This document shows positions 15,953 to 26,279 of a stretch of 64,000 bases of DNA, piece after piece (position 1 is the stretch's first letter; every line of letters starts with the position of its first letter). The translations under genes were made by a program, and so were the position numbers. The notes beneath the pieces were generated by a model that had not been told where the DNA came from, did no database searches, and saw only the letters and a program-made list of their open reading frames with translations. This DNA is from JAUYIV01 sp040882645 (lineage in GTDB: Bacteria > Actinomycetota > Acidimicrobiia > Spongiisociales > UBA11373), in assembly GCA_040882645.1 (NCBI GenBank), contig JBBEAX010000068.1, forward strand, positions 1 to 64,000, in the 5' to 3' direction.

Positions 15953-19157
<3,205 letters not shown>

Positions 19158-19174
<17 letters not shown>

Positions 19175-20327
19175 GGCCCACCCCCATCAGTTCCATGAAG
19201 CGGTCGAACAGACCGCGCGCATCGTGTGGCCCCGGTGCCGCCTCGGGGTGATACTGGACCGAGAAGGCGGGAAGTTCACGGCACCGGAATCCCTCCAGAG
19301 TCCCATCGTTGAGGTTCTGGTGGGTGGCGACCACCTCACCGAAGCGGCTCGTCACCGAGCCGGGGAGGCGATCGGGACCGGGGAGGCCATCCGATGGTCG
19401 CGGAGGAGACTTGCTGGAAAGCGACCACAGGTCGACGGCAAAGCCGTGGTTCTGCGAGGTGATCTCGATGCCACCGTCGACCAGGCGCCGCACCGGGTGG
19501 TTCGCCCCATGATGGCCGAACGGCAACTTGTAAGTCGAAGCCCCGAGGGCGAGCCCCATGATCTGGTGCCCGAGGCAGATCCCGAACATCGGCACCTTGC
19601 CCATCAGAGCCGCGACCGTGGCGATCGGCCCCACGAGCGGCTCCGGATCGCCAGGCCCGTTGGACAGGAAGACGCCATCGGGCCCGATGGCCATGATGTC
19701 CTCTGGTGTCGTTCCCGCCGGTACCACATGGACGCCGCACCCTCGCAGTGCCAACTGGTCGACGATGGCCCGCTTGATGCCGAAGTCGAATGCGGCCACG
19801 GTCGCCCGCCGCTCACCCACCGGGGGGACGAAGTAAGCCTTGCTGGTCGTGACCGCGGAGACGAGGTCGCGGCCCGCCATGTCGGGCGATGACCGAGCGA
19901 GCTCTCTCAACTCTGCGGCGTCGACGTCGGAGCCCATCGCCGCCGGCATCGCCCCTCGCTCGCGGACGTGACGGGTCAACCTCCGTGTGTCGATCTCGGC
20001 GAGCGCGACCACCCCGGCGTCCGTGAGGTACTCATCCAATCGCCCCGTGGCGCGGGGACCGCTGGCGATACGTGACATCGAGCGCACCACGAGACCGGCG
20101 CAGTGCAGCCCGCGTCCCTGGTCGTCGGCGGGGGTCACCCCGTAGTTGCCGATGTGAGGCGCGGTCATGACGACGATCTGCCCGGTGTAGGAAGGGTCGG
20201 TCACCACCTCCTGGTACCCGGCCATGGCGGTGTTGAACACCGCCTCACCGACGGTCACCCCCTCGGCGCCGACCGCCATCCCCCGAAATTCCGCGCCGTC
20301 GGCGGTGACGAGCAGGGCGCGCCTCAT
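19158..20327 (-). CDS. carA: Carbamoyl-phosphate synthase, small subunit
   Basis: Glutaminase subunit that feeds ammonia to CarB. 389 residues. N-terminal CarA domain with VFNTAMAGYQEVVTDPSY and IGNYGV. The C-terminal class I amidotransferase has FGICLGHQ (nucleophile Cys), SQNHGFAVD and VQYHPEAAPGPHD. A short proline-rich insert (SSKSPPRPSDGLPGPDRLPG) after the NHGFAVD strand is longer than in common homologues. Upstream leader hairpins may control it. Confidence 0.96.
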
Positions 20328-20353
20328 CGCTCGCCGTCCTCGGATTGGGAAAA

Positions 20354-20380
20354 GGCCCGGACGGCCGCTCCGGCGAGCGG
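20354..20380 (-). promoter_or_regulatory. Candidate attenuator hairpins in the carA leader
   Basis: On the minus strand, CCGCTCGCCGGAGCGG (6-bp stem) overlaps GGCCGTCCGGGCC, which is followed by TTTT about 20 nt before the carA ATG. The two stems share GGCC and exclude each other. A CCTTTTC tract in the same position occurs before pyrC. Transcriptional attenuation is inference, and no protein-binding site is recognised. Confidence 0.3.
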
Positions 20381-20471
20381 CTCGTTACCATCGATGTGGA
20401 TGGCGCCGCCGATCGGTCACTCCCCCGTCGTAGTGGCCTCTACCCGGAGGGCACGGTAGCAAGGAAGCGAT

Positions 20472-20492
20472 AGGCGAAGGGCGAAAGGCGAA
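20472..20492 (+). repeat. Heptamer array upstream of the transhydrogenase gene
   Basis: Three copies AGGCGAA, GGGCGAA, AGGCGAA preceded by a degenerate copy. They lie in the 213-nt gap between the divergent carA and sthA genes, which otherwise holds only promoter-type sequence. Confidence 0.65.
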
Positions 20493-20540
20493 ACCCCGTA
20501 ATGCCCGTCGCTGCCCTCGGCGGATACCCTGGGGCGGGTG

Positions 20541-21935
20541 ATGGAGAGATACGACCTAGTCGTCATTGGATCGGGCCCGGCCGGCGAGAAGGCCGCGGCC
20601 CAAGCGGCCTACTTCGGGAAATCGGTGGCCCTGGTGGAGCGCGCCGCGCGCCTCGGCGGGGCTCCCGTGAACAGCGGCGGCATTCCCGCCAAGACCCTGC
20701 GTGAGACCGCCCTCTACCTGACCGGCCACACCCGCCGCCACTTGTACGGCGTCGGCATGGAGTTGAGCAGCGACATCATGCTCGACCGGCTTCGCAAGCG
20801 TTCGGCCGAGGAGTCGGAACGCGCCGGCGAGACGGTGCGCGCCAACCTGGAACGCCACGGGGTGGTGGTGGTACACGGAGCCGGGCGCCTTGGCCCCGAA
20901 CACACCGTGGCGGTCACACTGGCCGACGGTGGCGAAATGGCTCTGCAGGGCGAGGTGATCCTGATCGCCACGGGATCACATCCGTTCCGCCCGCCGAATA
21001 TCCCGTTCGACGACCCCGACGTGGAGGACTCAGACTCGATCCTCGCTCTCGACCGGATCCCCGACAAAATGGTGGTCATCGGAGGCGGACCGGTGGGATG
21101 CGAGTATGCGTCGATCTTCGGTGCGCTGGGGGTCGAGGTCACCCTCGTCGACATGGCCGAGCGGCTCATGCCCTTCCTCGACATCGACGCGTCAGAGCAG
21201 CTCGCCATCTGCTTGAAGGATCTCGGTATCGAGGTGCTGGTCGGGTCGCCGCCCGCCACCGTCGACCGCGTCGAAGGCAAGCTCACCGTCACCATCGGTG
21301 ACAGGGTGATGACGCCCGGCAAGGTGTTGTTCGTCGCTGGACGCAAGGGCAACACCGACGGTCTGGGACTCGAAGACGCCGGCGTGGACCTCGACGACCG
21401 CGGCCGGATCGTGGTCAATGCCGAGTACGAGACGACGGCTCCGGGGATCTACGCAGCCGGCGACGTGATCGGCCCCCCGGCGCTCGCCTCCGTCTCGGCC
21501 GAGCAGGGCCGGGTGGCAGCCTGTCACGCGTTCGACATTCCGTTCAAGGAGGGGGTGGACGAGTTGGCCCCCTCCGGGATCTACTCGATCCCCGAAGTGG
21601 GGGTAGTGGGGATGACTTCAGAACAGGCAGCAGCCGCCGGAATCGATTTCGAGATCGGCCGCTACGACTTCGCCGAGAACCCGCGAAGCCGGATCGCCGG
21701 CACCACCTACGGGATGATCAAGCTGGTGTTCCGCCGCGACGACCGCCGGCTCCTCGGCGTCCACATCGTCGGTGAGGAGGCCGCCGAGCTGGTGCACATC
21801 GGGCAAGCGGTGATCCACGCCGGGCAGACGATCGACCAATTCATCGACTCGACCTTCAACATCCCCACCCGGAGCGAGGCCTACAAGTACGCCGCCTACG
21901 ACGGTCTGCAACGGCTCGCGGAGCGGGGCGCTTGA
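20541..21935 (+). CDS. sthA: Soluble NAD(P) transhydrogenase-type flavoprotein
   Basis: 464 residues of the pyridine nucleotide-disulfide oxidoreductase family. The FAD-binding GSGPAGEKAAAQAA is at the start and the NAD-binding GGGPVGCEYASIFGALG near residue 175. The usual redox CxxxxC is absent (GGAPVNSGGIPAKTLRE), as in SthA, which transfers hydride between NADPH and NAD rather than reducing a disulfide. The C-terminal dimerisation domain includes GVHIVGEEAAELVHIG. ATG 20541 is preferred over the adjacent GTG 20538. Monocistronic. Confidence 0.85.
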   Translation: MERYDLVVIGSGPAGEKAAAQAAYFGKSVALVERAARLGGAPVNSGGIPAKTLRETALYLTGHTRRHLYGVGMELSSDIMLDRLRKRSAEESERAGETVRANLERHGVVVVHGAGRLGPEHTVAVTLADGGEMALQGEVILIATGSHPFRPPNIPFDDPDVEDSDSILALDRIPDKMVVIGGGPVGCEYASIFGALGVEVTLVDMAERLMPFLDIDASEQLAICLKDLGIEVLVGSPPATVDRVEGKLTVTIGDRVMTPGKVLFVAGRKGNTDGLGLEDAGVDLDDRGRIVVNAEYETTAPGIYAAGDVIGPPALASVSAEQGRVAACHAFDIPFKEGVDELAPSGIYSIPEVGVVGMTSEQAAAAGIDFEIGRYDFAENPRSRIAGTTYGMIKLVFRRDDRRLLGVHIVGEEAAELVHIGQAVIHAGQTIDQFIDSTFNIPTRSEAYKYAAYDGLQRLAERGA

Positions 21936-21962
21936 GTCGTCCTGGTGGTCGCCTCGGCCGGT

Positions 21963-22610
21963 TCAGTGCGAGGACGGGCCTGCGTGGTCGAAAACGGCCG
22001 TGAACGAGATCGGCTCGCCTCCGCGAATGTCGGCGATATCGGTGCAGATGACATGGCCGGTGAAGACCTGCCAGTAGATGAAGAACCCCGAACCCGACTT
22101 CTCTGGATCGTATCCCGAGGTGGCCAGTTCGAGCGTGCAGTCGCCGGGACGGGCACTGAACGAGCGCCCATCGACCGACACGGCGACGGTGATCGCCTCC
22201 GTCCTCGGCATTCCGGCCGCGACCTGATCCGCAACGAGTGCGAGCGTGACCCCCCTCGCGCTGTACCTCGCATCAAGGTCGACAGGCATGTTCGGGCCGT
22301 AGTCGGGGCCTTCGGAGCCCAACGACTCGAAGGCCAACGGAACATCGGCGACATCGAGGACGAAGCGTCCCTCTACAGAGCCGGAGATCTCGATGATGGC
22401 TGCCGGCACGGCGACGAAATCCAGCTCTGCGCTGAGTCCGGCCAGGAGCCCGGGTTCGGAACCGAAATCGGCCACAACCGCCTCGAGCCGTGGCCCGAAC
22501 GTCGGGACCAGAGCCCGCCCGGTCGTGTACCCCACCGCGAACACCAGCCCGAAGGTGGCCGCAGCGGCGAGGAGGTCCCTGCCCGCCCGGTTACGCCATG
22601 TCGCCGCCAT
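21963..22610 (-). CDS. Membrane-anchored protein, paralogue 3 of a tandem family
   Basis: 215 residues, not recognised. One N-terminal membrane segment (LLAAAATFGLVFAVGYTTG, about residues 13-31) is followed by an external domain. It shares with the two genes upstream the motif [SG]Y-x2-GR-x2-[VM]P-x-F just after the membrane segment, R[ST]E-x4-V near residue 130, CTLEL, and a second cysteine in FTGHVIC. It ends with a SFTAVFD strand. The conserved cysteine pair could form a disulfide outside the cell. Last gene of the permease operon, 3 nt after the small membrane peptide gene. Confidence 0.75.
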   Translation of the reverse strand: MAATWRNRAGRDLLAAAATFGLVFAVGYTTGRALVPTFGPRLEAVVADFGSEPGLLAGLSAELDFVAVPAAIIEISGSVEGRFVLDVADVPLAFESLGSEGPDYGPNMPVDLDARYSARGVTLALVADQVAAGMPRTEAITVAVSVDGRSFSARPGDCTLELATSGYDPEKSGSGFFIYWQVFTGHVICTDIADIRGGEPISFTAVFDHAGPSSH

Positions 22611-22613
22611 CGG

Positions 22614-22736
22614 TCAGTCCTCCACCTCGAGCTTGAACACCGCCACCAGGCCTGCAATGAACGCCACACTGAACACCAGGGAGAACCCGATGAGGGCAAC
22701 GAGGAGGTCCGTTGCGACCACGCCGCGCCGAGCCAT
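22614..22736 (-). CDS. 40-residue single-span membrane peptide
   Basis: ATG 22736 to TGA 22614. The peptide begins MARRGVVATDLLVALIG, spans the membrane once, and ends FKLEVED. Its start overlaps the stop of paralogue 2 (TGATG) and its stop is 3 nt from paralogue 3, so it fits the operon's coupling exactly. The span resembles the N-terminal span of paralogue 3 (DLLVALIGFSLVF against DLLAAAATFGLVF), so it may be a paralogue reduced to its anchor. Function unknown. Confidence 0.65.
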   Translation of the reverse strand: MARRGVVATDLLVALIGFSLVFSVAFIAGLVAVFKLEVED

Positions 22737-23413
22737 CAGTGTTCCACCGTGTAGTCGAAAACCGCCACGAAGGACACCAGCGATCCGCTGCGTAGCTCGG
22801 CCACCTCACCGCACGCCAGGTGCCCCGCGAAGTGTGGCGTGAGCAACTCACCCCACGGCCTGGAGACGACCTTGTACCCGGAATCGATGAGCTCTAGCGT
22901 GCACGCCCCCCGGGCGGCATTGAACGTCTGCCCGCCCGACGTGAGCACCACCGTCATCCCCTCGCTGCGCGGCTCGTCGACCGGCATCTGATCGGCGATC
23001 AGGGTGAGCACCGCCCCCGAGCCACTGAAGCGAACATTGACGTCGATTGGAACGACACTCCCTTCCTCGAAATCGTCCCGCAAGAAGAAGCCACCTTGAG
23101 TCTCGCCATGATCGAGCAGAACACGCCCGTCGACGGCTCCGCTCGCCTGGAGCAGCGCCACCGGCCGTTCGAACGGGGCGAGGTCGGCCCGCATCGCCAC
23201 GACCGACACCTCGCCGGCTCCACCCTCACCGGCGCTGGGCAGTTCGATCTCACCGAGGGCTGACCGGAACACGGGCATCGCCACCCGGCCGGCGACGTAC
23301 CCCACAGCGAACACGACGAGAAACGCCACGATTGCGGCCGACACATCGCGGCCGAGGCGGCGACCCGCCCCGATGTCCTGCCCCACTCTCCCGATCCCGC
23401 CCTCCATGCCCAT
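22736..23413 (-). CDS. Membrane-anchored protein, paralogue 2 of a tandem family
   Basis: About 225 residues from ATG 23413, which overlaps the stop of paralogue 1 (TGATG). The open extension upstream is rejected. A short cytoplasmic N-terminus, one membrane span (AAIVAFLVVFAVGYVAG) and an external domain are followed by the family motifs GR-x2-MP-x-F, PRSEGMTVVL, ACTLELIDSG, FAGHLAC and VSFVAVFDY. Identity to its neighbours is low outside these motifs, so the duplication is old. Function unknown, linked by operon to an ABC permease pair. Confidence 0.75.
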   Translation of the reverse strand: MGMEGGIGRVGQDIGAGRRLGRDVSAAIVAFLVVFAVGYVAGRVAMPVFRSALGEIELPSAGEGGAGEVSVVAMRADLAPFERPVALLQASGAVDGRVLLDHGETQGGFFLRDDFEEGSVVPIDVNVRFSGSGAVLTLIADQMPVDEPRSEGMTVVLTSGGQTFNAARGACTLELIDSGYKVVSRPWGELLTPHFAGHLACGEVAELRSGSLVSFVAVFDYTVEH

Positions 23414-24081
23414 CAGAAGGAGAACTGCTCTGGGTCGTAGTTGAACACCACGACGATCGAGAGAGGCTCCTTGCTGCGGACCTCCTCGAGGCCCTCGCAG
23501 ATCACCTGCCCGACGAACCTGGGCATGATCCGGTCGGGAGCGTTGGACGGCGACCCGAACGACGGAGGCAGCGTGGTGAATCCGAGGTCGACGAGCTCCA
23601 GCTCGCACTGTCCCGGCTTGGCCACGAACAGCAGCCGGTTCCCGGCGAATGTGACCGAGAGCTGCTCACTGCGCGGATCGCCGAGGGGAAGCTCGCGGGC
23701 GAATACCGCGAGGGTCATGTCCTCATTGTCGGATCCGGCGATGTACTTCATGTCCAGGTCCAGCGTCGGTCCCTCCGTGACGCCGGTATCCGTCCACTCG
23801 CGATAGTCCACAATGCCCAGCGCGAACTCGCCTTCGATGACACCTGACGCCCTTATGTACGCGGTGCCCCCCGGCTCGTCCACGGCGAGGCGGCCGTAGA
23901 GCGCGTGGAGCACCTCGCCGGTGGTCAAGCCTTTCGTAGTCGTTGGTTCAAGCTCGAGATTGCCGAGTGCCTGCGGGAACGACGGGACGAAGGCGCGTCC
24001 CACGGTGTAGGACAGCGCCAGGATCAGGACGAAACCGATGAGCCCCACGCCGACATCCCGGAGGGCGCGCCGGAATCGCAT
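23413..24081 (-). CDS. Membrane-anchored protein, paralogue 1 of a tandem family
   Basis: 222 residues from ATG 24081, which overlaps the stop of the permease gene (TGATG). Membrane span GVGLIGFVLILALSYTVG, then GRAFVPSF. The external domain has PRSEQLSVTF, QCELELVDLG, FVGQVIC and a closing LSIVVVFNYD. Together with paralogues 2 and 3 it defines a family I cannot match to a named domain. The tight coupling to the permeases suggests a role at the same membrane complex, but it lacks the features of an oligopeptide-binding protein. Confidence 0.75.
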   Translation of the reverse strand: MRFRRALRDVGVGLIGFVLILALSYTVGRAFVPSFPQALGNLELEPTTTKGLTTGEVLHALYGRLAVDEPGGTAYIRASGVIEGEFALGIVDYREWTDTGVTEGPTLDLDMKYIAGSDNEDMTLAVFARELPLGDPRSEQLSVTFAGNRLLFVAKPGQCELELVDLGFTTLPPSFGSPSNAPDRIMPRFVGQVICEGLEEVRSKEPLSIVVVFNYDPEQFSF

Positions 24082-25016
24082 CAGATCCTCCGCGAGCCCC
24101 GCCGTGGGTCCGTGACCTCGCGCAAGCCGGAACTGATCATGTAGAAGGATGAGGCCAGCAACGAGATCGAGAGGGCCCCCGCCATCAGGGCGCTCCAGGG
24201 AACCGATGTCCCCAGCGCGGTCCGGTAGGTCAGCGCGTTGTAGACGAGATTCCCCAGCCCGTAGCGGTATTCGGCGATGCCGAGGAACTCGACGAATCCC
24301 TGGGTGACCAGGGCCCCAACCACCCCCGCCAGAACCACCACGGCCACGTGGGGGATGACATGCGGCACCACATGGTGGGTGATGATCCAACTGGGGCGGC
24401 CACCGACCGAACGAGCAGCATCGATGAATGGCTTCTCCATCACGGATAGCGCACGCGACCTGACCACGATCGCCGCCGGGCCGAATCCGAAGAACAGGCC
24501 ATAGAGCAGACCCAGAGCGAAGGGCCCGAGCAGGCCTCGTTTGCTGGCGATGAGGAAGATCAACGGCGGGGGCAGCAGAACGAACGCGTCGGCGACCTGG
24601 GTCATCACCCGGTCGTATTTCCCGCGGAAGTACGCCGAAGTCGTCCCGACCAAGAGTCCGATCACTCCGGCGCTGACGGCCGTCGCCACGGCGACGAGGA
24701 ATGTCGGGCGGAGGCCGTAGGTCATCAGGCTGAGCACGTCGCGGCCCAGCGAATCCGTGCCCAGGAGATGATCGAGCGTGGGGCCGGACGGATGGCTGAT
24801 CGCCGGGTCGTGCCCGGTCTCCGGTCGATAGACCCCCGGTTTCGAGGACCAGATGGTGGCCTGGAGGACCGGATGGATGAAGGTGAGCACTGCGAAGACA
24901 CCGAGAATCGCCACGCCGGCGACGACCATCTTGCTCTGCCGGATCTTCTTCCTGGTGTCGGCCCATCCCTCGATCTCGTGGTCGTATTCGATCTCGACGG
25001 CAGTGTCGTCGGTCAT
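24081..25016 (-). CDS. Oligopeptide-type ABC transporter permease (DppC/OppC-like)
   Basis: 311 residues. Cytoplasmic N-terminus, then a span near residues 32-52, an extracytoplasmic loop ending LGTDSLGRDVLS (family hallmark), four to five further spans, and the EAA loop around MEKPFIDAARSVGGRPSWII with a downstream HVVPHVIPHV. That loop contacts the ATPase subunits. No ATPase or binding-protein gene lies nearby. It overlaps its partner permease by 4 nt. Confidence 0.85.
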   Translation of the reverse strand: MTDDTAVEIEYDHEIEGWADTRKKIRQSKMVVAGVAILGVFAVLTFIHPVLQATIWSSKPGVYRPETGHDPAISHPSGPTLDHLLGTDSLGRDVLSLMTYGLRPTFLVAVATAVSAGVIGLLVGTTSAYFRGKYDRVMTQVADAFVLLPPPLIFLIASKRGLLGPFALGLLYGLFFGFGPAAIVVRSRALSVMEKPFIDAARSVGGRPSWIITHHVVPHVIPHVAVVVLAGVVGALVTQGFVEFLGIAEYRYGLGNLVYNALTYRTALGTSVPWSALMAGALSISLLASSFYMISSGLREVTDPRRGSRRI

Positions 25017-26152
25017 ACCGCCTCCCCCTCGATGCGGATTCGGGGATCGATCGTTGCCTGGATGGCGTCCAGCACGATCCTGAGCACCAGACCGAGCAGC
25101 CCCACGATCGTGAGTATCCCGATGATGATCGGCGTGTTCCCGGACTCGATCGCTTGGAAGAAGAGGCTCGCCACCCCGTTCAAATGGAGCTCGCGTTCGA
25201 TGATGATCAGTCCGGTGATCAGGTAGGGCACGCTGGTGATCAGCCTCGAGATCGCCGGGAGCACCGCATTCGGCGCCACGTGGCGGTCACGGATGGAACG
25301 CTCCGGCAAGGCCTTGGCCCGGGCGGTGAACACGTAGTCCTCGGTCATCTCTGCCGAAACCCCGGCACGCATCACGAGCATGCTCTCCCCGAATGCGATC
25401 AGCACGATGGCGATGGTCGCCACCACCGCACTTGGCCACAGCAGCCGATCGATGGCCGCGGCCCACACGCCGAGCGAGAGCAAGGACGCCACGAAGGCCG
25501 CCAGGCCGATCGGAATGGCAAGCATCCCCAGCACCCGGCGGTCGTTACGCCAGGCCCAACCTCGCAAGAGGATGCCCCCCACGAACGCCGCCACCAGCCC
25601 TACCGCGAGCACGTTCAACAGTGGACCCTCTGGCACCGGGCCGAACGGCTTGGGGTCGAGACCGAACCAACTCCGCACCTGGAAGAGGCGGTCTTGACCG
25701 AAGTAGATGAGGAGGAACACCAGCCACGGCGGGAATGCGGTGAACAGCAGCACGCTCCCAGCGCTCGAGGCGCCGCTGAAGAAGCGATTGCGGCTCCACG
25801 CCACCACCCGCCCGATCCACTCGCCGAGCAGGTACGCCACCATCCCGCCGACGGCGAAGATGGCCACCGTGGTCGGGAGCACCGACGCCACCAGGGTCGA
25901 CACGCGCTCGCCGTCGTAGGACTCCCCGAGGTCGGCCCGGACGAAGTTCGCCATGTAGACGAGCCATTGCACCACCAGGGGGCGGTCGGTCCCCAACTGC
26001 TCACGGATCGCTTCCACCGCCCGTGGCCGCTGCCCGACACCCACGGCGAAATCGAACGGCAGCAACAGGTTCACTGCAAAGAATGCGATCGAGGCGAGCA
26101 ACACGAGCGTCACCAGGGCCCACAGAACCCGCCTGAGTACGAACCTCGTCAT
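25013..26152 (-). CDS. Oligopeptide-type ABC transporter permease (DppB/OppB-like)
   Basis: 379 residues from ATG 26152 (MTRFVLRRVLWALVTL, typical for the family). Family members are usually 300-340 residues. The extra length lies in the middle, where GPLLNVLAVGLVAAFVGGIL and the following segment add about two membrane spans. The EAA loop is MTEDYVFTARAKALPERSIR with HVAPNAVLPAISR. First gene of the operon with DppC-like and the three paralogues. The substrate is unknown. Confidence 0.82.
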   Translation of the reverse strand: MTRFVLRRVLWALVTLVLLASIAFFAVNLLLPFDFAVGVGQRPRAVEAIREQLGTDRPLVVQWLVYMANFVRADLGESYDGERVSTLVASVLPTTVAIFAVGGMVAYLLGEWIGRVVAWSRNRFFSGASSAGSVLLFTAFPPWLVFLLIYFGQDRLFQVRSWFGLDPKPFGPVPEGPLLNVLAVGLVAAFVGGILLRGWAWRNDRRVLGMLAIPIGLAAFVASLLSLGVWAAAIDRLLWPSAVVATIAIVLIAFGESMLVMRAGVSAEMTEDYVFTARAKALPERSIRDRHVAPNAVLPAISRLITSVPYLITGLIIIERELHLNGVASLFFQAIESGNTPIIIGILTIVGLLGLVLRIVLDAIQATIDPRIRIEGEAV

Positions 26153-26190
26153 GAGAGTGCCGGACGGTAACACCGAACACCAAACGGGTG

Positions 26191-26205
26191 ACTCTTTCGA
26201 AGAGT
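26191..26205. promoter_or_regulatory. Palindrome in the divergent permease/UbiB intergenic gap
   Basis: ACTCTT-TCG-AAGAGT lies in the 127-nt gap between the divergent permease operon and the Usp-UbiB gene. A regulator operator is possible, and a small hairpin equally so. Nothing else is recognisable in the gap. Confidence 0.3.
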
Positions 26206-26279
26206 GACCGGCGGACTACCGGATAGGCACGATGAGATGAAGTCCCGGTGGGGGCTACTCTCACGGCGGCCTGACCCGG

